Assembly: GCA_002803225.1 (NCBI GenBank)
Contig: NXFV01000941.1
Span: forward strand, 1-57,346
DNA length: 57,346 bases
Direction: 5' to 3'
Source: Gamarada debralockiae
Taxonomy: Eukaryota; Ascomycota; Leotiomycetes; Helotiales; Hyphodiscaceae
Position numbers and translations under genes: made by a program. Positions 1-12,316 of this stretch are shown in pieces. The notes beneath the pieces were generated by a model. It saw only the letters and a program-made list of their open reading frames with translations, was not told the DNA's origin and made no database searches. Numbering within the stretch: the first letter of the stretch is position 1; each line of letters opens with the position of its first letter.

Positions 1-3000
1 GGGAGAAGCGATTCAGGTCGACACCGAAGAATGATCTGATGTCTTTGTTAGCTATGTCAAATGATTAACATAGTACGGGAATGTTGGTCACCTGTTATCC
101 GCGAAGATGTCCATTGCAAGCTTTCCATGTCCCTCGAAGTCCCTCTTCCCGAGTTCAATGAATCGACCACCAGCTGCGACGCATTTCCATGAAGCGTGAA
201 GCAGATCACCAGAAAGCGAATTTAGGACCAGATCAACACCGCGATTTTTTGTTGCACTCATAAGACTGGGAAGGAATGACGAATCGCGAGAATTGAAAAT
301 TCTATCCCGGGGGATGCCAAACGTTTCGTGGAGGAATTGGACTTTCTCTTCATTGCCAGCGGTCACATAGATCTGCGCGTATTTGTCAGTGCTATGTGGC
401 AAGTTTCAAATAATATCTGGCTCACAGTTGCTTCCAACATTTTGCACACTTGAATGGCTGCCAAGCCAACCCCTCCGCAGGCTGAGTGTATGAGAGCGGT
501 CTATTTGTTAGCTAAGCTCAATTCCTGCCAGAGATTTGTTTACCTGGCCATGCTGTAAATTTCCCAGAGTTATCAGTGAATGAATAACGGTGCAATATAC
601 TGTTGGCACAGTCGCAGCCTCCTCATCGCTGAGCTCATCCGGAATCTTAGCACACAGCATCGCCGGGATCTGCATTCGTGTACTGAAGCAGCCACCGGAC
701 TTAAAAAATATGACCCGATCTCCAGCAGCGAAGTTTTTGACTGCAGAACCAACACGATTGACAATGGCCGATGCTTCGAGACCTGGTCCTTCTTTGGCCG
801 TGATGATGACGCCCATACAGGATAAGACGTCCTTTGTTCTCGTCAGTCTGATGTCTCGATAATATTCAAACTGCTGGGTCTTACTCGGAAATTGAGTCCG
901 ACATATCGAGGTGCCACCTCTAGATAGTTTGCATCGAGCTCCGTTAGAGGAGCATGTTCCTCCCACGCCAGCGTCTGCAATAAGCCAAGCTTTCCGATTC
1001 TCAATTTCCTTGGCGCAACGGGATCGGGAGGTGCTGGAAGCAAATGGGGGACTTTAACAGCTTGATACCTACCAACAAGCACCACCCCATCTCGAAGGAT
1101 GTATTCGTAGTCGAGATCAATCACGGACACGTCTGGCCTTGCAATTTTGCTTTGAATCTTCCCAAACACCGAAATAACCGACTTCCAAGCTTGGAGGTCA
1201 ATCTTGTCAAGCTCCAGTGTGCTCAAATCGATGGAGGTTTCCGCTCGCAAAGTTCTCGCCATTCCAAGGATGAGACTCGATTGCGGTTCACGACAGTCGA
1301 CTTGTGACGACTTAGTCAACCAGAGGATGCGCCGAGACACCGACTCAGATATGAGTTTCTGAAATGCAGCAAACGAGCCGGCAGATGTATTGTACAACAA
1401 GGGCGCCGAAAGATCGATCACTGAGATGATATCTTGGTTTGGTGGAAGTGGCTGGTCGAAGGTGAAGTTCTCAATTTGGTATCCATCCTTCACAAGGAGC
1501 TGTTCTAAAGTTTCAGTGCCAGGAATGGTTTGAGGCCCTGTCAAGATGCTGACGACTTTTTTTGAGTCGGAAAGACTGATCAATGGACGTCGAGATACGA
1601 CATTCTGATTCAGCTGGTACGGTTCGTCATCATCACAAACCACGGTATCAGCTCCAGAAAACCCTGCGGCTCGAAGCTCCTCGTCCCACCGCGCAGGACC
1701 CATGAACGGCTCTTCTGAGCGATTGTCCTCCTCACCGAGCCACCAGCCAGGAAGAATGCCCTTTATACCCTTAGTCTCTATTGCTATTAGATATATCTTG
1801 TCAGACTGTAACGTACCATGATAAAGTTGACGGATTTAATCATCCCTGGGGAAGGTTCAGCAGTCGCAAAGTCAGAGGATAATGTAGACTAACCTGGACT
1901 CAATTCTTGAAGATACAGTCTTCCATTTGGAGCTAACAGCTTGTAGACATTACGCAAAGTGGTATGAATATTTGGTGTGGCATGGAGGACCTAGAGTACT
2001 CAGCTGTGATCCGTTTCTAGTGAAGTGAGGTGGAATACATTTGCAGCAATGACGAGGTCAAATTCTCCTTCTTCAAATCCTTGGGCTATTGGATCTTTGC
2101 TGACGTCTAATGTAGCAAAGTCAATATTTGAAAACGTTTTGAATCGATCCTTTGCGGCAGGAAAGAATCCACTCGAGATATCAGTATAGCTAGGAATGTC
2201 AGTAGAAATATTTGATTGCAAGACGAGGGCTATACCAGTATTTCGAGTACAGCCGTGTGCCATTAGATGCCATGAGAGCCTTTAGGGCTTCAGATGAAGT
2301 GCCTCCAGTTCCAGCACCAATTTCTAAAATCCTAAGACTTGGGTTGCAGTGTCCCAGGGAGGACAAGAAGTCGCCATAGTTAGAACGGCTTTCCAGTGCG
2401 TTGTAAAATCTTGTAAGCCCATCGTCTGGAAGGAGTATTTCAAGTGGCGAGACCGTACCTCTGAAGAGGTCTTCACAGTTGTCGAACACTCGTAACACGA
2501 GGTTTGCGATTGCCGCCGCCTTCCCTGCCTTGACCTGCTCCCTCAAGGCATTAATTTGCAGACGTCGCTCGGCAGATGTGAGAAGCTTCCCACGAACTGT
2601 GACATCGCTCATAACATGGCCGTCATCCATTGTCGCCAGTATCTGTGCATCCAGCCAGGAGCGGAATTTTTCGAGGTGGGGTAATATAGCCCTGGTTGCA
2701 GGGAGGCAGCGCTGCATTTCAATGATGCATATCAAACACAGCTCCTCGACTAGGATCAAATCTTCGCGCATGTTCTCTTCCCGCCGTGGGTGTATCAATT
2801 TATCGGCTGTGATGAGATCGATGTCGGCCTTCCAAACAATTTCTGCAGCGGCGACGTTATCCATCTCGTCTTCCTCGCTGTTCAGTGGTGAAAAGTTTCC
2901 ACCTGTCAAAGAGAACACCACGTCGCCATACTGCGAGGTAGCAACAACATACCCATTTATTGCTACAGCTGAGTCACCAACGGATGTAGCTCGCGCAATG

Positions 3001-6000
3001 AGATCGGAGTGAGGCGAGACCTTTCCAACGTAAAGTTCTTCGATTTTGGTAGGCACAAAAAGTCGGTGGAGGCGCCTCGATATCCCCTCACAAGCCGCAG
3101 TCATGAAGAGCTGGAGACAACAATCCATCGAAGTGGGATGGATCTGATACGAATCTTGGATGGGAGCAGTGGGAGCCAGAATCATTGCTGACGCGGTGTT
3201 GGAGCCTGGTTCCACGGTCGCATTCTTCAGTCCCCGAAAAGTTGGTCCATAATTCAGACCGACAGATCTCATGTCATCATACGGTGACGAAACGCTTCGG
3301 GGGAACGATTCAATCGCCACTGGTATTTTCTTTCCCCCGCCAGCTTTCACCTGGCCAGAGCAGTGAGTCATCCAGCCCCCATTGAATGATGATATAGCGA
3401 AGTCATACCACTCCGAGTCCAGAAAGTCCGTCAGCCGAGATGGACGGAGAGTTGTCACGATCTCAGTCGTGGCACCTCTAATAACCAAGGCGTTTTTGAT
3501 GAGGACATTTTGCAGCGTGAAGTCTTCGGTGCTGGAAATTTGGCGGCATGCCTCGCCGGCCATGCATATGTAGCCAGTGGCAGGAAACACGATATCGTCG
3601 TTCAGTTTATGGTCTCGGATCCACGGCACATCTTCCACGCTGAGGAGGTTACGCCATGTAGGCTCAAGGTCATTGCCTTCTAGGATTCGAGATCCGAGGA
3701 GTTCGTGACGAGAAAACTTCCTGAGGCGCCTAAATAATTGTCAATGGACATTCTAAGTTTAAGGACCTCGACCTACCAATCCCGAACAGCTCTCGCCTCA
3801 CTCCAATAGGTTTTATCGTGGCACCATGAGTAGTTTGGAAGATCCGTCACTACAGAAGTTTTCCAAAAAATCGCGCCCATGTCAAGAGGCACGTGCTTCT
3901 GAAACAGCATTCCTACCAGATTCAACATACTGGCGGTACAGTCTTTCCGCCGCTCCAAACAAGATACGTACGAAACTTCTGCCGCAATGTTGGCTTCCTT
4001 GAAGATTTGTCTGAGCGGTCCGCCAAGGGCCGAGCTTTGAAGATCAGCATTGAGGCGTGAAATCTAATATCTGGACGAACTTACTGTGGTCCAACTTCCA
4101 GAAAAAGACTGTCGCTTGTGGAGGCCTTTAGATATGACATAACAGCGGGATAGAAGAGCACCGGCGACTCGAGATTCTTTCGCCAGTAAGATGCACCGAG
4201 GAAGCCTGGGTTCATTTCCAAATTGCCTGTCAAGCTTGAATAAAATGGTACAGTAGAGCTCCTAGCGGAGACGACTGAATCCAAGGATGATTCATAAGCT
4301 TTCCCAATTCCACGCATATGATCTAATGAATAATCAGCAATAAACCAACAAGTCCCGGCTGGTCTTACGTGAATGATAGGCCATCTCAACATGGAGTCTC
4401 CTCAAGAAGACATGTGGTTTGGCTTGCTTGACCTTTTTCATAACATCTTGAAGTGCCGTCTCGTCTCCTGATAGTGTGACGCTCTGCGGGCTATTATCGC
4501 AAGCAATGACGACACCCTCTTGGAGGAAATGGGATACTTCGTTTCGGCCAAGACCAACCGCAGCCATGCCGCCGGGCAGATGGCAGTCAGTAGTGCCTCT
4601 ACCACGATAGTACGCAATGCTTATGGCTTCGTCCTGTGTAATTGCACCCGAGGCATAGCCAGCAGCAATTTCTCCACTACTGTGCCCAATTACAGCTGAG
4701 GGTCTTATGCTCCACGTTGCGAGTATGTTCACAAGAGCTATCTGTATGGCGGTGCAGAGAGGCTGGGCGTATTCCGTTTTACCAAGAAGGCTTTCGGTCT
4801 CGGGCTTCATTAATTCATCTGGAAATAGTCAATGTATGAAAAAGACGCTTTCAAATTCAGTGGATGTACCGAGTAGCTGCCATGTTGGCGGATGTGGTAC
4901 CATTGCCAACGCTTCTTGCATGTCTTGGAAATCCTGGTAGAAGGTCGGGAAATCTCTGAATAGTTCTTTTCCCATTTGCGCCCATTGGGCCCCTTGGCCA
5001 GTAAAAATGAATACTAAATCGGGGATGGATTTAGACTTGCTAAGAGATGACAGTTGTAGTGGGACACCCGCAGATTTAATGCCAAACGCCCGATGCGGGA
5101 GGAGATCTCGGTAGAGTGCGAGTGTAGAAGCCAAGGCTTCCAAAGAATGTGAATTGTCTTCTAAATACTTCTCGTGAGCTCGCACACTGAGTTGCAGCGA
5201 TTTGGCGTTGTTGGCAGAGAAGAGTAAAAGCTGAGGTCGGAAGCCGGGGTCACGGTGGGATATCGGGAGGACACCGAATGATATTGCAGATTCGAGAACG
5301 ACATGCGCATTTGCCCCTCCAATGCCAAAGGAATTGACAGAAGCACGTTCAAGTTGATTAGCTGGCCATGGTACTGCATTAACAGGCACACGGAGATTGG
5401 CTTCCTGGAACGGGATCTTCGGGTTGGGAGTATCGAAGAATATGTTTGGGGGGATGGTCCTGTGCTCCAAAGCGAGGACGGTTTTGATGAGGCTTGATAA
5501 ACCGCTTGCTCCTTCGCCGTGGCCAATGTTTGGCTTGATTGAGCCAATGTATGTTCCAAGTTGACTTCCAAAGACTTGGGCAATGGCACGAAGCTCGAGC
5601 GGATCACCAATTGGTGTGCCAGTCGCGTGGCATTCCTGTGAGAATCTTGGGGTCAAAAATTATTCAAAGAGGATAAAAGATTAGATTAAAGTGGGTTGTA
5701 TGACTTCTGCTCTCGAGCAGTATGTTCAATCGAGAAAAAATTCCAAATAAAACTCAGAACAAATCGGCTAAAACGGGACTGGATTACAGGGAGAGTTTCT
5801 TACCACGAAGGCTGTCTGGGAAAAGTCTGTGATTCCAGCAACATGATACGCACGTCGTATCATGGCTTCATGTGCCTCTGGGCTTGGCATACTGATACCG
5901 GCGGTCTTTCCATCGCAATTAGTTGCTGTGGAGCGAATGACTGCTCGGACTGGATCCCCATTTCGTATTGCGTCATCTAGCTTCTTGACTAAGACGGCAT

Positions 6001-6886
6001 TGATGCCTTCTCCTCGCCCGTAACCATCCGCACTCGCATCAAAGGACCTCGATATTCCTTCCGGCGAGAGAACCCCTTGTTCAGTCATCGCCATTGTCAT
6101 TGTCGGAGTGAGAATTAAGTTGCACCCCGCTACAATCGCTGACTTGCAGTCTCCGCCCTGTATAGCTTGGCACGCCTCATGTAATGCTACGAGCGAAGAT
6201 GAGCATCCAGTGCGAATTGTCATGCTGCTCATAATTTCATCAGTGTTGATCTAGGTTCGCAAACCTTGATAAAAAAGAGCGGAACATACCTAGGGCCTTT
6301 GAGATTAAATTCGTAACTTATTCTGTTGCTCACTCCCAGCGACTCTGAACCTGCAACTCGGTAGAGGCCCGCGTTTTGAGCATCCTTTGCTCCCATATCC
6401 AGCCAATCCTAAAGGTGTCAACTTTCAGATTCTTGTTAGAAATCACTCGTGGCTTACATCTCCAAAAACGCCAACATAGCAACCTATGTTTTCGCCACGC
6501 CAGTCCTTCTGCCCTCCGCTCTCCATACACTCCCAGACCACCTCCAGCAAGAGTCTCTGCTGTGGGTCTAATCTCTCCACTTCCGCTCTACTCATTGAAA
6601 ATAATGACGCATCAAATCGGCCAATATCATCCTCGAGGAAGTAGCCATAGCGCGAAGCAACAGAACCAGTTGTCTTAGATGGTTTGTGAAATGCATCAAC
6701 GTTATAACGAGTCGCTGGAACTATGCAGCGCCCATTTCGTTTTTTTATCAAGAGATCCCAGAGAGTTGAAGCGGAATTGACTCCACCTGGGAGTCTCAAA
6801 CCAATGCCAACAATTGCAATTGGTGAGGGAGGCGGCTGAGAGGTTGAAAAGTCACTTGGACCGCTCCAGTCTCCAGCGTCTCCCAT
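1..6886 (-). CDS. Highly reducing polyketide synthase 1 (C-terminal end outside window)
   Basis: Iterative type I HR-PKS that builds a reduced, possibly C-methylated polyketide. Reading from the ATG at 6886: KS ([13 protein letters not shown] near 6820; active Cys in [12 protein letters not shown] at 6203-6205; [12 protein letters not shown] at 5635; [12 protein letters not shown]), AT (FTGQGAQW near 5010; GHSSGE near 4680), DH (His in WIRDHK near 3610; HPTSMD near 3125), cMT ([12 protein letters not shown] near 2320), inactive KR-like linker, and ER (GGVGLAA near 465). The frame leaves the window in the ER, so KR and ACP are not visible. About 15 introns keep the frame open, for example 5803-5636 (168 b) and 4869-4819 (51 b); no lesion was seen. 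KS Asp before the active Thr-Cys is Arg, a common HR-PKS variant. Divergent from the FAD oxidoreductase at 8268, suggesting co-regulation. The product cannot be predicted. Confidence 0.93.
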
Positions 6887-8267
6887 CCTGACGAGTGCTG
6901 TCTGGTGGCTGATATTTTCGCGTCCACAGACTTGAGTTCTGTATAACTAGGGGAAATAATTCGGGCGGCAGTCGAAGTAAGTGGATAAGGAGTAAAGATT
7001 GCAATTAGATTGGCACCGAGGTATAGACAGAAAAGGTCGAAGGGTGTTTCCACTTGGAAGTTACACGCCCCCATGCATGTGGAGCGGGCCATATTCAAAA
7101 GTGGATAAGCTGCGATATGCAAAAACGCAGCCTTTTAATAGAATTCCATGCCAAACCATTGGCTACCTGAATCATCTGCAGCGTCAAGGGCTGCTCAAGG
7201 AGCCTTGCAGACTCTACTTGAAGACTGGTTATCAATTCGTCAAGCGCGGGCTAAATTGGCTCCCGATACGGGTTCATAAGTGCCACATATGGACAAATTC
7301 GGAGTCCTGGGGCTACTGTGATTGAATATTCCATCCAAAATACGACGTCGCGACACAACGAATCGGGTTCTGCGTCACCATAATTCTCACGTCAGCGGTC
7401 CACATCTCTAGCATAGCGGCTGAAGTGCCGCATGGGAAGTGACCAGTTATCTGCATCGTCTATTCCGAGGGTGCAGACCCAAGAGAAAATAGGCATGGTT
7501 TGAAAGTCGTCGCACCTGGATTCGGCGCTGATTCGCCCATGTATACGAGTATCCGAGTAAAGAACTGAAAGAGGTGATGAAGAGATGGGTCTTGTGACGT
7601 GTGGTTCTGCGATGTTCGCTGATTTTAGGCCCTCCCTCTCAGAAGCTATCTATTACTAAATTTATAGGCTCTTGGTCGCTAAAATTTTAAGTTATTAGTC
7701 GCTAAATTTACAGGCTCTTGATCACTAAAATTTTTAGTTATCAGTCACTAAATTTATAGGCTTATATAATTGCTAATAGTTTAGGCTTTATATTAAAAAT
7801 ATTCTAGGCTACTACTTACTAATTTACTTATCTTAGAAGGCTCTTAAATGCAAAAAAAAGGAGATAGAAAGCTTATTGAATTAGTGACTAATAACTGTGA
7901 GTATTAGCTATAGCACGTGACCTATAGGGTAGTGATATTAGAGAAATTGGGGCTCTTGTTAGTAGAGAAAATGGCAAATTCTTTTTCTTGGAAAAAAGTC
8001 CATATGAGCCGCCATATTTTTAGCGAAAAATAGATTTCATAGATATCCGGAAACGGATAGTGCCAAATCACCGGTTCATATGCACCAATGACAATAACAC
8101 GCCAGTTTTCATGTGATCTATCGTGTGGATTATATCCCGACACTATATCTGCTTCTATTTCCCTTCCATGTGTCTTCTATCGGTACATACACAGTTGCGT
8201 TTGCGGTGCAGTTCGAGAGTGCATGATGTACGACACTTCAAGCTCCCCCCTCGATTTAGCCGCCGGC
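6887..8267. promoter_or_regulatory. Divergent intergenic region between PKS 1 and FAD oxidoreductase
   Basis: About 1.4 kb with no supported gene. It must hold the promoters of the two divergent genes. The half next to the oxidoreductase is very AT-rich and contains the 46-bp tandem repeat listed separately. A CACGTG palindrome occurs near 7914. No specific regulator site could be assigned. Confidence 0.5.
7656..7763. repeat. 46-bp tandem repeat, about 2.3 copies
   Basis: Units begin at 7656, 7702 and 7748 with CTAAATTTATAGGCTCTTG followed by a second CTAAAATTTT block and a GTTATTAGTCG-like end; the third unit is partial. Copies differ by a few substitutions. A related inverted fragment (TTAGTGACTAATAACTG) lies near 7880, so this may be a decayed transposable-element end. 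Confidence 0.75.
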
Positions 8268-10416
8268 ATGTCCGCAAGTCGTACGCCCTTGCTGAGGACC
8301 TTCAACATACCCCGGGTACTGAGCTACTTGGCCTTAGGGTTGTTGGATGTGACTACAGCCTCCACGGTCTTTACTCCTCGTCTTAGTATTTCAGACTCGT
8401 ACGCTACCAGGGCAGGGCCGCTACATGGTCTTCAACACCGAGATACCAACATGACGCTCTCCGACAACCTACTTGCCGTGGTTGCGGCGAATGCCTCTAG
8501 CTCTTTGACCCGTGATATTGACTCTACGTCGACTTACGAAAATGCTATCACCGCAAATGCCGCCGCCCTGGACGACCTCTACGGACAGTCTACTGGTGGA
8601 GGAATACCAGCATCAACTCGTGCATCTTTAGCTTGCGGAGCAGCTTTACTGGTTTTTGGCAGCAAGGACGTTATCACCCCAAAATCATCAAATTATACAC
8701 CGGAGGAGCAAGAGCCCTGGTCCGTACTACTCATTTCCATTTGTCAACTATTCTCTTTAATAATATTAATACCTGACTCTCACACACCAGGTCAGTTAAT
8801 TGCTGGTTGCCCGCCGCATGCTTTTTCAAACCCCAGAATTCCCTCGAGGTTACTCTTGCCTTGCGTATTGTAACTACCTTACAAGCCACATTCGCAGTTC
8901 GCGGCGCAGGCCACAATGCCAACCCTGGATTCAGCAGCATTGGACAACAAGGCATTCTACTCGATTTGGGAGCACTTAATCAACTTACTTTCAATGGAGA
9001 CAAGTCAACCGTTTCTTTCGGGGCCGGCAACACGTGGGACAAGGTTTATGGAGCTGTTGGAGAGTTTAACCTTACTGTGGCAGGAGGTCGAGCGGCGGGT
9101 GTAGGTGTTGGAGGGCTTCTTCTGGGAGGTCTGTTAGCCCCTATTTGACCTGCAGCACCTTTTCGTCATTGTTTCATGACATTGTTCACCGTAGGGTTTC
9201 TTTGAGAGTAAATGCTAACTGGGATATACAGGAGGAATGTCACATTTCTCCAACTTTTGGGGTTTGGCGTGCGACAACGTCGTGAACTATGAGGTAACAT
9301 AATTCCTGAGTTACATTTTCACCATTATAGTCTCCTGCGTGGGCATGTCTGATTTGAGTACAGGTTGTGCTTGCCGACTCTACGATTATTCAAGTCAATG
9401 CAAATGAGAACGCCAATCTTTTCAAGGCTTTGAAAGGTGGCGGGCCAAACTTTGGTATGCATTAGAAATGTTTTGTCAAAGGAAAGCGGCAGTATTGACT
9501 TTCTCACTATAGGCATCGTGACCCAATTTACTGTAAAAACCTTCCCTGGTTCGGAATTATGGTACCAAGTTGTGGCCTACAACATCAGCGATGTAGCCGC
9601 AGTTATGGCAGCTGCTGTTGAAGTTGAAGAAGCTATGCTCCAGGACAACCGTATCGGCTTCTTTCTTTCCGACGCTGCAAGTAGCTTAACAGCCGGTATG
9701 GTATACAGAGGATCGGCACCTCCTACTAGCGCTTTCCAAGCTTTCGACAACTTAACCCCTCTTGCGGTAGCTATTCCTGCGACAATTGGAACCTTTGAAT
9801 CATGTGCTGTTGCTCTTGCCAGCCCGGATGGATTAAGGTAGGTCAAAATCCAGTCCTGACTCGGGAGAGAGGCTAAGCGTGATTGATGTACAGATTGCAA
9901 ATTGGTGCATTGACTGTGGCTACGGATGCGAGTCTCTACGTTGAACTACACAATATACTTGCTGCTTTTACGAACAATACTGCAATTTCGCTAGTCTACA
10001 CAATCCAACCTTTCTCGGCACAAGGCGCTGCACACGGCGTGGCAAACGGCGGCAATTCTCTTAACATTGCCTCGCAAAATCAAGCTTGTGGGTGTCCCTT
10101 CTGACTTGTAGAACAACAGTTCCTGACCTGGGCTATCACAGGGCTCGGTTTTGCAATATCCTGGACAGACGCCACTCTTAATGACGAAGCCATAACCCTT
10201 ACTACTCAATTTATAGCTGCATCATCTAACGCAGCGGCTGCTAAGAAGGAGCTCCTGGACCTGCAGTTCATGAATGATGCCAGTTTCCTGCAAGATCCAA
10301 TCAATTCATATGGATCAGTTAGTGTGATCTATCTCAAATCCGTCAGTAAGAAATACGATCCCATGCAGGTTTTCCAGAAGTTGCAGAACTCTGGATTTTT
10401 GATAACGAAAGCATGA
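8268..10416 (+). CDS. Secreted FAD-linked oxidoreductase (berberine-bridge-enzyme-like)
   Basis: Oxidoreductase with an FAD_binding_4 (PP-loop) fold and a C-terminal BBE motif, a family often found in fungal metabolite clusters. The ATG at 8268 was chosen because it gives MSASRTPLL and then a hydrophobic stretch that looks like a signal peptide. Motifs: RGAGHNANPGFSS near 8910 with the flavin-linking His, the LLLGGGMSHFSNFWGLACD block spliced near 9110-9280, KGGGPNF near 9450, and KYDPMQVFQKLQ near 10360. Introns are short GT-AG, for example from the GTCTG near 9130 to the CAG before GAGGAATG. The last junction (about 10084-10119) is odd: no canonical GT-AG pair I tried keeps frame, so it may use a GC donor or carry a 1-nt lesion. 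Divergent from PKS 1, so probably a tailoring enzyme. Confidence 0.82.
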
Positions 10417-10556
10417 AGGCCACACTTCTAGATGTGGGAGGTATTATATGGCTCTCTTAAATTTTACATAAATGACTTTATAATTAACAAACTTTCACTT
10501 ATACTAGAGTATTTCCGCCCCAAATCTGTCGGGCAACCTCAATTCAGTTAGATCCT

Positions 10557-10774
10557 TGTTGGGATTTCTGAGGTTCCGGTTCAAATGCATATAATAACTT
10601 GACTGACCTTCTACTCTACAGGTTCTACGATCCCTATATATACCCTATTTACTTCACTACTAGAAGCTTCTAGTCCATACTTCCAGGGTATGAGTCACTG
10701 TATTCCTAAGCTTTGCCACCCCTAATTGCCACCACTATTGCCATCACTATATTAGTCTTAGGTATTTCCCAACA
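10557..10774. mobile_element. Solo LTR, copia-like, copy 1
   Basis: 218-bp sequence starting TGTTGGGATTTCTGAGG and ending TTTCCCAACA, the TG...CA ends of a retrotransposon LTR. It is flanked by a perfect 5-bp duplication ATCCT (10552-10556 and 10775-10779). A second copy of identical length lies at 41735-41952 with about 92% identity by eye. No internal retrotransposon sequence is adjacent, so this is a solo LTR left by recombination. Confidence 0.85.
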
Positions 10775-11215
10775 ATCCTTATATAAGATGCCATAATTCA
10801 TGCCACAGACACTAAGCCTGATTTGCCAAATTTGTGCAAAAGTCGCCGTTCGAACGGCTGTTATTTGAATGCTCCATTTTTACAGCCAAGAGGCTGGCAT
10901 AGCAAAGAAAAAGGCGGACTTACAAGATTCTTTCGCAATTGGGATGTAACCCCAGCCCTACGCCGCAGTACGCCGCATTACCTGACGCCATCAAGTCTTC
11001 AATAGACATCCTAAGAAAGTAAAGCGTCCAGATCAACACGCGGAAGGGTATCTGGGAAAACTAGGACCGCATTACTCCATTATAACGTGACTTATATTAC
11101 GAGCTGCCTGCCTTGCAGTGGAACACTGAAAGATTTTCGTCGGCAACATTCTATACCTAGCTACATATGGAGGTGTAGCCCTAAAATTTTGTTACCCGGC
11201 AATAATACAAGGGTA

Positions 11216-11519
11216 CGGAGGTCGCGGTAAAAAGTTCTTACCAATTAAGGCATCAGCTCGCTAAAGGCGCTGTAAGGCCCTATAAAGCCCTGTAAGGTAT
11301 CAGTCGCTAAATAGCCCCCCTGAAAATACAGTGAGTGGCTCACTAAATATTGAGCTGGAGCGCTGAAGACTAGGGACTTTAGTGACCTGGCATGCTGTAA
11401 TTATAGCGACGAGGTAGCAGATGTTGCTGCCTTGTCACATTATAGCGTATTACAGGGCGTTACAGCGGTTAGGCTGCCTGAATGCCCTAATTGGCAAGAA
11501 CTTTTTACCGCGACCTCTG
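11216..11519. mobile_element. 304-bp MITE with 39-bp terminal inverted repeats
   Basis: Both ends carry an inverted repeat beginning GGAGGTCGCGGTAAAAAG (second base of the terminus varies), about 39 bp with 3 mismatches (11216-11254 and 11481-11519). TA dinucleotides flank it (11214-11215 and 11520-11521), as expected for a Tc1/mariner-type target duplication. There is no transposase coding capacity. Confidence 0.8.
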
Positions 11520-12180
11520 TATGTATCAAATATTCGTGTTTAGTGTTGATCATGCAGAAACCAGTCAGAACAGTTTTTCAAAGTATCCTTGGTGACAAAA
11601 CTTTGGGCCTGCACCTCCGTAAAGTTCTTTCTGCGGAGCTTTGCGAGACCCATGGGGGAGAACTGAAGTGGATCACCTTTTCTTGGCCTGTATTCTCCAA
11701 GTGAAAACGGATAGTCTGACACACGTATACGATGTCGCACCTGATCTCCTTGTGGCACAGACCTGAATAACATGTTCTCCACTAAAATCCTACCCAAGTA
11801 TATCGGCTGTTGGACTGCCGTATAGCAGAGCGCTGTGATGAGAGACCCTAGGTAGGAGCTAAGGGAAGGGAGTGTACCCTGGTCACGGATACTAGGTTCA
11901 AAGAGGTACGAATGCGCTGACTTGGTTCTCAATTGGAGTCTTAAAATATAGAAGCAAAAGGAAGTTCAGGATCCGAAAATATAAGGCCCTCCCTTACAGT
12001 AGCGTTGTTGTCTAAGGCCGAACGTCAGGCACCAACAATCCAACGGCAAGACGAACTCTATTAGGAAATAAATACTAGTACTTTGGGGTTACACTAAACC
12101 GCATAGTACTGCACCTCAGGAGCGATCGCACACCTTACGATTGTGAAAACTTTTTGGCTTGCATACTGTGCCTTAGGTGC

Positions 12181-12239
12181 GATCACAAACATATTACAAC
12201 ACTATCGCTGCTGATGTGAGATCACACACATATTACAAC
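12181..12239. repeat. Direct repeat upstream of the MFS pseudogene
   Basis: Two 20-bp copies, GATCACAAACATATTACAAC at 12181 and a one-mismatch copy at 12220, lie about 80-135 bases upstream of the MFS start codon. A related GCGATCGCACAC lies near 12122. They could be regulator sites or chance repeats. Confidence 0.5.
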
Positions 12240-12316
12240 ATGTTAGTCCCTAAATTCGCGCGGATATTCATTCTCTTTATTTACGAATCTCCTATTCCAA
12301 GGTCACATTCGCTAAG

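Larger units (their letters stand above)
10417..12316. other. Gene-free interval rich in repeats
   Basis: No coding region is supported. The interval holds a solo LTR (10557-10774), a TIR element (11216-11519) and short direct repeats close to the MFS pseudogene start (12181-12239). The ORFs at 10823-11005, 11432-11704 and 11540-11932 overlap or flank these elements and show no protein-like motifs. Confidence 0.6.

Noticed and set aside
4819..4869. Apparent break in PKS 1 after the STEFES segment
   Set aside because: A 51-base GT-AG intron starting at 4869 gives an in-frame join to DELMKPETE, so the gene is open here.
6203..6211. KS active site with Arg in place of the usual Asp (RTGCSS) as a possible inactivating change
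   Set aside because: PKS 2 has the same Arg, both keep Cys and the two His residues, and I recall this variant in other fungal HR-PKS; not a lesion.
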